Below, piece after piece: positions 10,101 through 17,996 of a stretch of DNA of 64,000 nt. The notes under the pieces were generated by a model. The model ran no database searches. It was given only the letters and a program-made list of their open reading frames with translations, and was not told the DNA's origin. The position numbers were made by a program, and so were the translations under genes. Within the stretch, counting starts at the first letter, position 1. Each line of letters starts with the position of its first letter. The stretch is from a virus. Location: positions 1-64,000 of the IMG/VR virus record IMGVR_UViG_3300044712_000688. One strand, given 5' to 3'.

Positions 10101-10424
10101 ATGTTCTTAGACTCCATTCTTCCGGCAGACTATCCTGATTTTGAAGAGTTTGGGACCGCCCCCTGTGCTGAAAGTGATCCTGACGCATTCTTCCCAGAGG
10201 ATAGGCCAGAAGGCAACTTCATGCCTAATAGGCTGGCTTATCCTATGGAGCGCGAGGCTAAAATGACTTGCCGTGAGTGCCCATATAAGTTGCGGTGTCT
10301 AGAGTATGCCTTAAAGAATGAGGATCTCCAGGGTATCTGGGGTGGGTTCACTGAGAGTGAGCGACGCAAGCTCCGCCGTGGAATCCCTGTCCGTATGAGG
10401 ATTCCCGAGGCTAAGCACATCTAA
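10101..10424 (+). CDS. WhiB-family iron-sulfur transcription factor
   Basis: 107 residues. Four cysteines in the WhiB pattern (C22, then C57xxC60xxxxxC66), the APCAESDPDAFFP lead-in, the GIWGG turn (78-82) and a basic C-terminus ERRKLRRG. WhiB proteins bind a [4Fe-4S] cluster and region 4 of the main sigma factor, and occur only in actinobacteria and their phages. It may redirect host transcription. Six nt separate it from the FmdB-like gene, so they are one transcript. Confidence 0.93.
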   Translation: MFLDSILPADYPDFEEFGTAPCAESDPDAFFPEDRPEGNFMPNRLAYPMEREAKMTCRECPYKLRCLEYALKNEDLQGIWGGFTESERRKLRRGIPVRMRIPEAKHI

Positions 10425-10434
10425 CTAAATGTGG

Positions 10435-10488
10435 TAAAATATAACTGCCGGGAGAGGGTGTCTAATCAACCTACTCTTGGGAGAAAAT
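10435..10488 (+). promoter_or_regulatory. Promoter and hairpin leader of holin-like gene (copy A)
   Basis: TAAAAT (10435-10440) is followed nine bases later by GGGAGAGG (10450-10457), then a hairpin whose loop holds CTAATC (10462-10467) and whose arms are AGAGGGT and ACCTACTCT. A GGGAGAAA ribosome site precedes the ATG. A matching element lies before the paralogous gene at 33.9 kb on the other strand. Confidence 0.55.
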
Positions 10489-10749
10489 ATGGAAATCGCA
10501 AAAAAGATCTTCAAGCGCACTATTGCTCTTGTGATCCTAAAGGTTAGCGGTGTTTTGGCCGCTGGATCTATCGCTGGAGTTGAGCTCTGGCAGTCTGCTC
10601 TTGTAGCTGCATTCGTTGGTGTAATGGAAGTGGCTGAGTCTCTAGCCCGTGCCTACGTTGTTGACGGAAGTCTTTCTGATGAAGAAATTGATGTTGCATT
10701 CGCAAGCTCGGCCGAGGCTGAGGTAGCACGTAATAAAAAGGTGGAGTAA
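10489..10749 (+). CDS. Small membrane protein, holin-like (paralogue 1)
   Basis: 86 residues from the ATG at 10489; an upstream in-frame TTG has no support. Two hydrophobic segments: residues 12-30 (IALVILKVSGVLAAGSIAG) and 35-55 (WQSALVAAFVGVMEVAESLA), then DGSLSDEEIDVAF and a charged tail. It is clearly related to the protein at 33604-33909 (shared AGSI-G-x-x-x-W-x-SAL and LAxAxxxDGxxSxxE). Size and layout fit a holin, but no holin family is certain. A terminator follows. Confidence 0.6.
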   Translation: MEIAKKIFKRTIALVILKVSGVLAAGSIAGVELWQSALVAAFVGVMEVAESLARAYVVDGSLSDEEIDVAFASSAEAEVARNKKVE

Positions 10750-10762
10750 TCTATCTTTAAAA

Positions 10763-10796
10763 TAGATGCCTCCGCTTGCGGGGGCATTTATTTTTA
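10763..10796 (+). terminator. Rho-independent terminator
   Basis: GCCTCCGC-TT-GCGGGGGC stem (10768-10785) followed by ATTTATTTTT. Confidence 0.85.
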
Positions 10797-10827
10797 TGTA
10801 TCATGTGATTACCAAAGAAAGGAAATC

Positions 10828-10962
10828 ATGGCAAAAGGTAAGGGTAAGGGCAGTGCTCCAGCTCCACAGAAGTCAACCACTGACCGCAAGAACGGCAAGG
10901 CTTCAAAGAAGCGTCCAAAGATTTTCGATGCTGTAAAGCGTCGATTGGTTACTGACAAGTAA
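10828..10962 (+). CDS. 44-residue Lys-rich basic protein
   Basis: Starts with ATG after an AAAGGAAA ribosome site and ends at a TAA just before tRNA-Asn. Sequence begins MAKGKGKGSAPAPQK and ends FDAVKRRLVTDK: about one third Lys or Arg, predicted net positive and likely nucleic-acid binding. No family recognised. It stands alone between a terminator and the tRNA/tmRNA pair. Confidence 0.65.
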   Translation: MAKGKGKGSAPAPQKSTTDRKNGKASKKRPKIFDAVKRRLVTDK

Positions 10963-10969
10963 TCAACCA

Positions 10970-11041
10970 TCCTCTCTAGCTCAATGGCAGAGCAACGAGC
11001 TGTTAACTCGTCGGTTCGTGGTTCGAATCCACGGAGGGGAG
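10970..11041 (+). tRNA. tRNA-Asn (GTT)
   Basis: Full cloverleaf: acceptor TCCTCTC/GAGGGGA, D-arm GCTC/GAGC, anticodon stem ACGAG/CTCGT with loop CTGTTAA (anticodon 11002-11004), T-arm CGTGG/CCACG with TTCGAAT. No encoded CCA. It lies 26 nt before tmRNA. Confidence 0.95.
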
Positions 11042-11067
11042 CTATAATTGAATATAACTAAATACAA

Positions 11068-11404
11068 GGGCCTGACTGGTTTCGACAGTGGGACTGAAGT
11101 CGGTGAAGCAAGCCGAGATAGCGGAGTCTCGTAAAAACCGCTAACAAAAATAAATGCTGAATCACGTTCTGCATTCGCTCTAGCTGCTTAGTAGTAGTTA
11201 GAACCCCTAGCAAAGCACTAGTCCTAAGTGGGCAGCTAGGCTTTAAATAAATAGGACAACCAGCACCAAGGCGGTTACGGGCCTTTAAATCGTAGTGGCT
11301 AGACGGTCTGGCAGGTCAAACGTCTAGTGATATGAAAACTGCCTAAGCTTGTAGAAGAACGATGGAACTTTCATTGGACGCGGGTTCAATTCCCGCCAGG
11401 TCCA
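11068..11404 (+). ncRNA. ssrA: tmRNA (transfer-messenger RNA)
   Basis: The 5' end GGGCCTGACTGGTTTCGACA and 3' end with GCGGGTTCAATTCCCGC and CAGGTCC form the tRNA-like domain. The tag frame begins at GCT 11156 and reads AESRSAFALAA before TAGTAG (11189-11194). The ALAA ending directs proteolysis by Clp-type proteases and is standard. It rescues stalled ribosomes with SmpB, which is not encoded here and must come from the host. No CCA is encoded. Some large actinophages carry tmRNA; it is otherwise rare in phages. Confidence 0.96.
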
Positions 11405-11406
11405 CT

Positions 11407-11979
11407 CTAGAGAGCGTAGCTCTTATCTGTGGTTAGCCACAATGGCATGGTGTATCTGTGTTGATCTATTTCCTTGACTTCGTGGTTTCCGGTGCCTTGC
11501 GATGGAAATACAACTAGATCGCCTGCAGAAGGCTTTATCGAGTAGCCTAGATCGATAAATATCAGGTCACCCGTGTTGCTAAGGGTGTTTAGATACAGAA
11601 CTGCACTATAAGCAAAGTGGGTGTTTCTGCCTTCATCTGTATCATCATGCATTTGAACGTTTGCACCTGGTAGCTGTTTAGCTAGCCAAAAACCACAAAC
11701 ATAGAGATCTCTGGAATCTTGATAAATACTTTTTACAGTTTCAATTACTTTTGAGAAGTATGACCTAACTAAATCTTTAACCTCTGGGATTGTAGAATCT
11801 AGGTCTAGTAGAGGATGTTGATCATCTCTAGTTTTTTCAAACTGAAGGACTGGACGCTTGCCGTTATTTCCAATAAAAAATATTTCTGGCCTAGAGTCTA
11901 AAAGATAGTCATTGTATGACTTAAATATCTCTATATCTTCTTCAGAAATAAAGCTATTTATTACTTTTATTTGATCCAT
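11407..11979 (-). CDS. 2-oxoglutarate/Fe(II)-dependent oxygenase
   Basis: 190 residues. The iron triad is HxD at H111/D113 (MHDDTDEG) and H166 (GNHEV), with R175 (HRYTMPLW) for 2-oxoglutarate; SAVLYLN and SAGDLVVFPS are the usual jelly-roll strands of the prolyl-4-hydroxylase-like group. Substrate unknown. It starts 9 nt after the peroxidase-like gene, so the two form a leftward operon. One of five such oxygenases in the window. Confidence 0.88.
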   Translation of the reverse strand: MDQIKVINSFISEEDIEIFKSYNDYLLDSRPEIFFIGNNGKRPVLQFEKTRDDQHPLLDLDSTIPEVKDLVRSYFSKVIETVKSIYQDSRDLYVCGFWLAKQLPGANVQMHDDTDEGRNTHFAYSAVLYLNTLSNTGDLIFIDLGYSIKPSAGDLVVFPSQGTGNHEVKEIDQHRYTMPLWLTTDKSYAL

Positions 11980-11988
11980 GTAAAAAGA

Positions 11989-12609
11989 CTAAAGCAACTT
12001 CTCGATTTCAGAGCAAATTAGTTCATATGCTTCTTGAGAAGTCAATGGTTCTGGGTCATTCTGTTTCATAGCATAGATTCCCTTTTTTACATTGTCATAG
12101 TAGTAGTCAAGCAATGTAAAGTTGTGGAACCTCTTAACAAAGTTTCCATCTCTGTCAATTAAAAACTTCTCGAAGTTACCACCCATAGGAAATGTCTTTG
12201 GGGCTAGTGCTTCAAATAGAGGGTGTGTTTCGCGGTAGTTGTTGCGCTTTTCTCGCCAAACATCGTGAGCCTGAGAAGTGATCATCTCAGAAAAGTCATA
12301 GGTTACTTGATAAGTATCTAATGCATAGGTCCTAGCGTCATTGGCACAAGTGATGCCGTTTTCCCACTCGTTATATGTAATGCCTGGACCGCAGAAGTCA
12401 TTGGTGGGGATAGCTGCAATCTCGAAGCCTTGATCCTTATACTTTTGGTAGATTTCTTCCAGCGGAGCAAGCTGAGGTGCATTGCCACAATTCGCCGTGA
12501 CATTTACAATCAGGGTTACTTTGCCCTTGTACTTAGATAAAAAATTATCCTTGTTGTCCCAAGACTTTAGTTGGATGTCATAAATAGATTCAATAGTATT
12601 TGCGGTCAT
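11989..12609 (-). CDS. Glutathione peroxidase family protein
   Basis: 206 residues. GKVTLIVNVTANCGNAPQ matches the GPx active-site strand (NVxSxCGxTxQ) with Cys in the catalytic place, followed by LEEIYQKYKDQGFEIAAIPTNDFCG, and GGNFEKFLIDRDGNFVKRF (the NFEKFL block; the usual WNF is GNF). Such enzymes reduce peroxides with thioredoxin or glutathione. A TAAAAT box six bases before the ATG (minus strand) predicts a leaderless mRNA diverging from dut. Unusual cargo for a phage; it may protect radical enzymes such as RNR or the oxygenases. Confidence 0.85.
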   Translation of the reverse strand: MTANTIESIYDIQLKSWDNKDNFLSKYKGKVTLIVNVTANCGNAPQLAPLEEIYQKYKDQGFEIAAIPTNDFCGPGITYNEWENGITCANDARTYALDTYQVTYDFSEMITSQAHDVWREKRNNYRETHPLFEALAPKTFPMGGNFEKFLIDRDGNFVKRFHNFTLLDYYYDNVKKGIYAMKQNDPEPLTSQEAYELICSEIEKLL

Positions 12610-12648
12610 ACTAAAATTTTACTGGACATATCCTGATAGGATTTTTGC

Positions 12649-13077
12649 ATGGTAGATATAAATGTAGAAGTATCCGAATTGAGCTTACTTCCTAGCTATG
12701 CTAATATTGGCGATGCGGGGGCCGACCTACGAGCTGCTGACTCTTATGTAGTGGCACCTCGGGATCGTGCACTAATTAAGACTGGTCTCAAGATTGCCCT
12801 CCCTATTGGCTATGTTGCCTTAGTACACCCTAGAAGCGGGCTAGCTCTTAAGCATGGAATTACGGTTTTGAATACCCCTGGAACCATTGATTCTGGCTAT
12901 AGGGGAGAAATTGCAGTCATTCTTTACAACACCTCTGACGAACCATTCTCAGTTAACAAGGGTGATCGTATTGCTCAGATGGTAATTCAAAAGTATGAAA
13001 CTGCAACGTTTTCTGTAGTTGAGTCACTAGATGACACCGATCGTGGTGCTGGTGGCTTTGGGTCAACAGGAGTATAG
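12649..13077 (+). CDS. dut: dUTPase
   Basis: 142 residues with all five trimeric dUTPase motifs: DAGADLRA, PRSGLALKHG, GTIDSGYRGE, GDRIAQMVI and the C-terminal RGAGGFGSTG. Converts dUTP to dUMP, feeding ThyX next door. An extended -10 (TGATAGGAT, 12634-12642) lies six bases before the ATG, so the transcript should be leaderless. Confidence 0.96.
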   Translation: MVDINVEVSELSLLPSYANIGDAGADLRAADSYVVAPRDRALIKTGLKIALPIGYVALVHPRSGLALKHGITVLNTPGTIDSGYRGEIAVILYNTSDEPFSVNKGDRIAQMVIQKYETATFSVVESLDDTDRGAGGFGSTGV

Positions 13078-13081
13078 AAAA

Positions 13082-13780
13082 ATGACTGAAGTGACTTTCC
13101 GCAGTGACATGACTGTAAAGCTAATAAACTCTATGGCCTCTGATTCTGCAGTTGTTATGGCAGCTAGGGTGTCAACTGGTGCGTCTAGTGAAGACACTAG
13201 TAGGGACGCTGGGCTGATTAATTATCTAATGCGTGACCGTCACGGTTCGCCTTTTGAGCACAATGCCTTTACCTTTTTCATTGAAGCTCCAATCTTTGTG
13301 TTCCGCGAATTCATGCGTCACCGCATCGCTTCGTACAATGAAGAGAGTGGACGCTATAAGGAGCTATCTCCGGTCTTCTATGTTCCAGATGAGAATCGTA
13401 AGTTGATTCAAGTTGGTAAGCCGGGTGCCTACACCTTTGAGAGTGGGACCCGTGAACAACATCAAGAAACTTATGAAGCAATCACTGAAAGTAGTGTTCA
13501 GTCATATCAGTACTATCAGCAGATGCTGGATGCTGGAGTAGCTAGAGAAGTGGCCCGTGCCGTACTTCCGGTCAATACTTACTCGAGCATGTATGTGACC
13601 ATGAACGCTCGTGCACTTATGAACTTCCTAAGCCTTAGAACTATGCGCGAGGGCACTCACTTCCCGTCCTTCCCACAGCGTGAGATCGAAATGGTTGCCG
13701 AGAAGATGGAGTGTCATTTTGCGGAAAAGATGCCTATCACATATGATTCTTTTAACAAGAACGGAAGAGTAGCTCCTTAA
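13082..13780 (+). CDS. thyX: Flavin-dependent thymidylate synthase ThyX
   Basis: 232 residues from the ATG at 13082 (CAGGAG upstream); a longer frame begins inside dut but lacks support. The ThyX signature RHRIASYNEESGRY is present, with RDRHGSPFEHNAF upstream and LRTMREGTHFPSFPQREI downstream. Makes dTMP from dUMP using FAD and folate. Four nt after dut and coupled by TAATG to the next gene. Confidence 0.96.
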   Translation: MTEVTFRSDMTVKLINSMASDSAVVMAARVSTGASSEDTSRDAGLINYLMRDRHGSPFEHNAFTFFIEAPIFVFREFMRHRIASYNEESGRYKELSPVFYVPDENRKLIQVGKPGAYTFESGTREQHQETYEAITESSVQSYQYYQQMLDAGVAREVARAVLPVNTYSSMYVTMNARALMNFLSLRTMREGTHFPSFPQREIEMVAEKMECHFAEKMPITYDSFNKNGRVAP

Positions 13781-14070
13781 TGTCAATTAACGATTTTGAA
13801 ACTGTGCCTGATCCAGACGAGATCATTGTGTCTAAGATTGGCCCTACGGTTCGACTAGCTATGGCAGCTAAGGAAACCCTGAATGATGCAATTGCATCGG
13901 CAATCGAGACCTCTACTGACTTCGGGTATGCCCTTGGAGCTGCCGATGAGCGAGACAAACTTATTGAAGCTTTGGAAGCTGAAAAGAGTGCTCTACTTGA
14001 GCTAGATATGAACGAGCAGTATATTTCTGGAATTAGTCACGCTATCGCACTTCTAAAGGCAACTAAGTAA
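13780..14070 (+). CDS. Hypothetical protein between thyX and dNMP kinase
   Basis: 96 residues, mostly helical by composition (KETLNDAIASAIETSTDFG, ALEAEKSALLELDMNEQYI). Start overlaps the thyX stop and its stop overlaps the next ATG, both TAATG, so it belongs to the nucleotide operon. The same 'GxALGAADERDKLI' style occurs in other small actinophage proteins, but I recognise no named family. Confidence 0.75.
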   Translation: MSINDFETVPDPDEIIVSKIGPTVRLAMAAKETLNDAIASAIETSTDFGYALGAADERDKLIEALEAEKSALLELDMNEQYISGISHAIALLKATK

Positions 14071-14963
14071 TGAAGATTTACATTGCTGGTCCCATGACTG
14101 GCTACAAAAATTGGAACTTCCCTGCATTCTTTGAAGCAGAAGAACAGCTGATTAAGTTGGGCCACGCTCCTGTAAATCCGGCGCATAATGACGGAGCTAC
14201 GGTGCAGGAGGCTCTAGAGTCAGCTGGAAGCCCCGACTTCCCTAATAATCCATGGCGTTGGTACATGCGTCGTGATCTTCCTCAGGTATTAGAGGTAGAG
14301 GCCCTGTGTGTTCTACCTGGCTGGCAAAAATCTAAAGGTGCTTCGCTGGAGGTAACGGTTGCTAAGGCAATTGGTCTCCCAATCATGGTCTTAAAGAATG
14401 GTCAGCTTATTCCTAGGGTTCAGGCAATTGGACTTTCTGGATGGGCCAGATCTGGTAAAGATACCGTTGCAGATGTCCTAGTTAATCATGGTGGCTACAC
14501 CAAAGTCTCTTTCGCTGACCCCATGCGTGAGGCACTACTTCGCCTAAACCCCAACATTACTTACGGTGACATGCGAAATGTTCCGCTAACAACGGCAGTT
14601 CGTGGTTCATCCACTTGGGACAACGTTAAAGAATTTAGTCCAGACATTCGTCCTCTCATGCAGAGGCTCGGTACCGAGGTTGGTCGAGAGATGTTTGGCG
14701 AGAACTTTTGGGTAAATCTAGCTATTGACCGAATTCCTGATGGCTCCAAGGTTGTATTTGCAGACGTTCGATTCCCTAATGAAGCTAAGGCTGTTAAAGA
14801 CTTAGGTGGTCAGGTTTGGCGAGTAATGCGTAATGGAGTTGGCCCAGCAAATGATCACATTTCCGAACATGCACTAAATGACTATCAGGAATTTGATCAG
14901 ATTATTCTAAATAATGGGTCAATCAGCGACCTAAATCAAATGGTAAAAAAGTTTTTAGATTAA
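14070..14963 (+). CDS. DUF4406 / deoxynucleoside monophosphate kinase fusion
   Basis: 297 residues in two domains. Residues 1-112 (MKIYIAGPMTGYKNWNFPAF, RRDLPQVLEVEALCVLPGW, SKGASLEVTVAKAIGLP) are a DUF4406 nucleoside 2-deoxyribosyltransferase-like fold. Residues 116-297 have a P-loop GLSGWARSGKDT and VVFADVRFPNEAKAVKDLGG, as in phage dNMP kinases (T4 gp1-like). Such fusions occur in actinophages. Together with dut and thyX it completes dTTP supply. Confidence 0.88.
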   Translation: MKIYIAGPMTGYKNWNFPAFFEAEEQLIKLGHAPVNPAHNDGATVQEALESAGSPDFPNNPWRWYMRRDLPQVLEVEALCVLPGWQKSKGASLEVTVAKAIGLPIMVLKNGQLIPRVQAIGLSGWARSGKDTVADVLVNHGGYTKVSFADPMREALLRLNPNITYGDMRNVPLTTAVRGSSTWDNVKEFSPDIRPLMQRLGTEVGREMFGENFWVNLAIDRIPDGSKVVFADVRFPNEAKAVKDLGGQVWRVMRNGVGPANDHISEHALNDYQEFDQIILNNGSISDLNQMVKKFLD

Positions 14964-14964
14964 T

Positions 14965-14993
14965 TTGATATTTTCTTAAAAGCCCTGTAGTTT
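14965..14993 (+). promoter_or_regulatory. Promoter of the secreted subtilisin gene
   Basis: TTGATA (14965-14970), 17-nt spacer, TAGTTT (14988-14993), then seven bases to the ATG at 15001. Predicted leaderless start. Confidence 0.6.
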
Positions 14994-15000
14994 TGATGCC

Positions 15001-16200
15001 ATGAAGAAAAACATGGTAATCGCAGCTGTGGCTGCTGCTGTAATTTCAGCCACTTCCGTGCTACCAGCTTCGGCTGTAGTAGCCACCTCTTGGGGCCTAG
15101 ACCGTATTGATGGCACCCTAGACGGCTCATACAATCCTCCTGCACTCACTGGTGCTGGAGTTACCGCCTATGTTTTGGACTCTGGCGTCAATATTTCTGA
15201 CTCTGGCTTTGGTGGACGCGCTTCTGGTGACACTGATTGCATGGGGCACGGTACTCACGTGGCTGGAATTATTGGTAGCTCCGAGTTCGGCGTGGCCCGA
15301 TCTGTAAACATTGTCTCCATCAAGGTCACTGATAACTGTGGCGGAGGGGTTACTGCTAGGAATCTGGTTGCTGGAATTGACAAAATTCTATCTATCCACA
15401 AGCCTGGGACCCCTGGAGTGGTAAACATCAGCATCACTATTGGTAAGGATGTTTTAGTAGATTCGGCAATCGAGCGCCTATATAACGCTGGACTTCTACC
15501 TGTAGTTGCAGCTTCGAATGTTAATTCGGACGCTTGTCTGTTTAGTCCTAGTGGAGCTTCTCGCGCATTCACTGTTGGCGGTATCAATCGAAATGATATG
15601 AGGACTAACACTTCCAGCTGGGGCAACTGTGTAGATATCTTTGCTCCAGGCGGTCTGATTGTTTCTGAAAATCTAAATGACCCTAATGGATCTAGGACCA
15701 TGACTGGCACTTCCATGGCCACTCCGCACGTGACTGGTGTAGCTGCGTTGTATCTTGAGCGTAACCCGAAGGCCAAGCCAGCTGAGGTCGAGAACGCTTT
15801 GCGCTCTGGTGCACTAGCTGGTGTAGTAGTTGACGCTAAGTCGGCTAACGGTAACTACCTTTTGAATACTGCTTTCTTGTCTGGACAAGCTCCAGTAAAC
15901 GCCCCTACTGTTATTGCACCACCAACCGCCGTAGAGGTTCCGGCTAGGGTATCTGGAATCAATGCAACTCGATCGGCCAATGGATACTTGGTTTCTTGGA
16001 AAGCTTCTACAAATGTGTTGAATGCTGGATCAGTAACTTATAGGGTAGAGGCAAGTTCAGATAAAAACTCTTGGGCAGTAGTTGCTCAGGTAAGTGGAAC
16101 TTCTGTAGACGTACCTACATGGAAGTTCTATCGTGTAACGGCTGTAGGTACACTTGGCGCAAGTGCTCCAAGCCTGATTTTGATGGTGGTGACTAAGTAA
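15001..16200 (+). CDS. Secreted subtilisin-like serine protease (S8)
   Basis: 399 residues. Residues 1-25 form a signal peptide (KKN start, Ala/Val core, PASA cut site). The catalytic triad is D60 (VLDSGV), H83 (HGTHVAG) and S238 (GTSMATPH), with oxyanion Asn at N173. There is no I9 pro-domain. After the protease domain (about 30-300) comes a fibronectin type III-like domain (VSGINATRSANGYLVSWKAS). It should act outside the cell or in the cell wall. Secreted S8 proteases are very rare in phages; roles could include surface protein cleavage at exit or superinfection control. It has its own promoter. Confidence 0.9.
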   Translation: MKKNMVIAAVAAAVISATSVLPASAVVATSWGLDRIDGTLDGSYNPPALTGAGVTAYVLDSGVNISDSGFGGRASGDTDCMGHGTHVAGIIGSSEFGVARSVNIVSIKVTDNCGGGVTARNLVAGIDKILSIHKPGTPGVVNISITIGKDVLVDSAIERLYNAGLLPVVAASNVNSDACLFSPSGASRAFTVGGINRNDMRTNTSSWGNCVDIFAPGGLIVSENLNDPNGSRTMTGTSMATPHVTGVAALYLERNPKAKPAEVENALRSGALAGVVVDAKSANGNYLLNTAFLSGQAPVNAPTVIAPPTAVEVPARVSGINATRSANGYLVSWKASTNVLNAGSVTYRVEASSDKNSWAVVAQVSGTSVDVPTWKFYRVTAVGTLGASAPSLILMVVTK

Positions 16201-16613
16201 TGACTATGTACACTTCGACTCCTCACGCTGGGCGTGATCTGACGGATAGTCTTGATAAAGATCTAGAAAAACTACTAAACCTATCGGTAGAAGGTGACAT
16301 TGCATACGTAATGAAACGCTCAGACGGTTTGTGGGCAATTAAAAGCGATCCTCGGGGGACTAGTAAGTGGTATAAACTGTCTGGCCCTAATGCTGGTGAG
16401 ACCATGGATCCAGGCAAAGCTAAATTTAGGACTTCGACCGAACCAGAGTCGATTCATGAAAAAGAAGAGGAAGAAAAACCTAGCTATCAACTTGGCTGGT
16501 ATCAGAGCCCTAAAGCTGATCTTTACAAGTATGATGGAGAGCAGTGGACTGACGGCAAGAAAACTGTACTAGTATCAAAACCCTTGTTTAATACTTTAGA
16601 GTTCTTAGGATAA
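16200..16613 (+). CDS. Hypothetical protein
   Basis: 137 residues. Two aromatic SH3-like stretches can be seen: DGLWAIKSDPRGTSKWYKLSG and QLGWYQSPKADLYKYDGEQW, the latter like the short 'GWYxxxxGxLYxYDGxxW' binding motif. Joined to the subtilisin gene by TAATG. Function not known. Confidence 0.75.
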   Translation: MTMYTSTPHAGRDLTDSLDKDLEKLLNLSVEGDIAYVMKRSDGLWAIKSDPRGTSKWYKLSGPNAGETMDPGKAKFRTSTEPESIHEKEEEEKPSYQLGWYQSPKADLYKYDGEQWTDGKKTVLVSKPLFNTLEFLG

Positions 16614-16615
16614 AA

Positions 16616-16885
16616 ATGACAGATGCAAAAAACCCAGAACTAAAGACCATTACCTTAGAAGATATGACGGAGGCCCAAGAGTTGGCTGTTCAAATCGTAA
16701 TGGACACTGGCAAATACAATGAGCGTGATCGAATCCGAGAGTTTGTTTTGCACTACTCGAGCCGTATCGAGATGGAGCCTGGAAACTATGTACGTGATGA
16801 AATCACGCTTAGTGTTTCACAGTTCCTACAGCTTTTACACAGTGATAAGTCCCGTCTAGAGGAGCTGTCTGATGGCAAAGAATAA
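16616..16885 (+). CDS. Hypothetical protein
   Basis: 89 residues, acidic and helical. Ends 14 nt inside the next gene. No recognised domain; the arrangement (short spacing, overlap) supports it as part of the same operon. Confidence 0.7.
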   Translation: MTDAKNPELKTITLEDMTEAQELAVQIVMDTGKYNERDRIREFVLHYSSRIEMEPGNYVRDEITLSVSQFLQLLHSDKSRLEELSDGKE

Positions 16886-17171
16886 AAAAGAAGAGCGCAG
16901 GATCTATCGTGAATTCACGATGGAAGAATTTGATGAGTTTGCACTTGAAGCTCAGGCGGAGGGCGCTCATCACTATAAGAATGCGGTATTGGCCGAACTA
17001 GAGCGTCGCCGAGGCCAAGTAGTGCAGCTTATGTTTTCTCTACCATCTGGAAGTAGTATCGCTGAGGACCTAGCCGGAATTATTGCTGGACTAACGACTG
17101 CTAGCAACTACATCGAAAATATGGATGACTATGAAGATTGCGTCGGTTGTCCAGAATGTGGAAGCTTCTGA
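16872..17171 (+). CDS. Small protein with C-terminal Cys cluster
   Basis: 99 residues. Basic N-terminus (MAKNKKEERR), helical middle, then CVGCPEC at the end, a possible zinc site. Overlaps both neighbours (14 nt and TGATG). Function unknown. Confidence 0.72.
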   Translation: MAKNKKEERRIYREFTMEEFDEFALEAQAEGAHHYKNAVLAELERRRGQVVQLMFSLPSGSSIAEDLAGIIAGLTTASNYIENMDDYEDCVGCPECGSF

Positions 17172-17485
17172 TGAGCTTTGAACGAATGAGTAGCTCAGAT
17201 ATTTACATCTTTGAGCATGTTGGTGGGTTTATTCAGTGTTGCGGTTGCCGACTAACGGAGCCTGAAGATTATGAAGATGTTGGGTTTGCCAATCTAAAAA
17301 CTCCTAGGGAAGCCTTGGCTCACTTGGATGATCATGAGGCAGCTGGCGATGACATTGGCGGTGCTCGTAGGCGGATCGAGAAGAAATACGAAGATCTGGA
17401 CGCCCCTATTGAGCCGTATGTGACTCCACCTGAAGTTCGAGAGCGCCAGCTTAAACGTATGCGGGAATTGTTTAACCGTGATTAG
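17171..17485 (+). CDS. Putative zinc-binding protein
   Basis: 104 residues from the ATG at 17171 that overlaps the upstream stop; an earlier in-frame start would overlap by 33 nt more. The pattern FIQCCGC, about 30 residues, then HLDDHEAAGD is C2H2-like and common in small actinophage proteins. The C-terminal half is charged and helical. Function unknown. Confidence 0.7.
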   Translation: MSFERMSSSDIYIFEHVGGFIQCCGCRLTEPEDYEDVGFANLKTPREALAHLDDHEAAGDDIGGARRRIEKKYEDLDAPIEPYVTPPEVRERQLKRMRELFNRD

Positions 17486-17651
17486 GTTTCGCTGGTATCC
17501 GAATAAACCATTAAAATACACTGCTTGGGATACGCACTGGGGTTGGCAGCTTTGGGGTCACAAGGCAAATGGCATTCGTGGCCCATATAAATGGACACTT
17601 GACATTTATTTGGGAAAGCGTATACTTGTAGTTATCTTTGGAAGGAGATAA
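17478..17651 (+). CDS. 57-residue Trp/Tyr-rich protein
   Basis: GTG start overlapping the end of the previous gene, stop inside the ribosome site of the next. Sequence contains RFRWYPNKPLKYTAWDTHWGWQ, then GPYKWTLDIYLGKRILVV. The last part resembles SFTLDIIHWYMGVQVW in the protein at 21982-22164, so the two may be related. Six tryptophans in 57 residues is unusual. Function unknown. Confidence 0.5.
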   Translation: MIRFRWYPNKPLKYTAWDTHWGWQLWGHKANGIRGPYKWTLDIYLGKRILVVIFGRR

Positions 17652-17654
17652 CAA

Positions 17655-17996
17655 ATGCCATGTCAAGTAGAGACGTATGATGATGGATATTCACGAGCAC
17701 GTGAGGCAAACGCTGAAACGCAGAAGTGGAAGAAAATTGCTGACAAGCTAACCCATGAGAACGATATTCTCCGTGAAGGTATTCTTGCTGCTGCAGAGAA
17801 GGCACCTAAGGCTTTTACCGCTAGCTTCTTGAAGAAGGTGAACCTAGATCAGGTTGCTCACCGCAAGGAAGATCTTCGCCGTCTAGAGAAGACTTTCCGT
17901 GCATCTAAGGATGCAGAGAAGCTAGGTCTTGTTATGTTGGCTGACCCAAATAAGCCACTACAGAAGCAACTTGGATTTGATCCTGATGCCTACTAA
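17655..17996 (+). CDS. Hypothetical coiled-coil protein
   Basis: 113 residues. Heptad-like region AREANAETQKWKKIADKLTH through LREGILAAAEKA. Strong GAAGGAGATA ribosome site. Its stop codon lies inside the start of the polynucleotide kinase gene (11-nt overlap), so it belongs to the RNA-repair operon. No family recognised. Confidence 0.75.
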   Translation: MPCQVETYDDGYSRAREANAETQKWKKIADKLTHENDILREGILAAAEKAPKAFTASFLKKVNLDQVAHRKEDLRRLEKTFRASKDAEKLGLVMLADPNKPLQKQLGFDPDAY

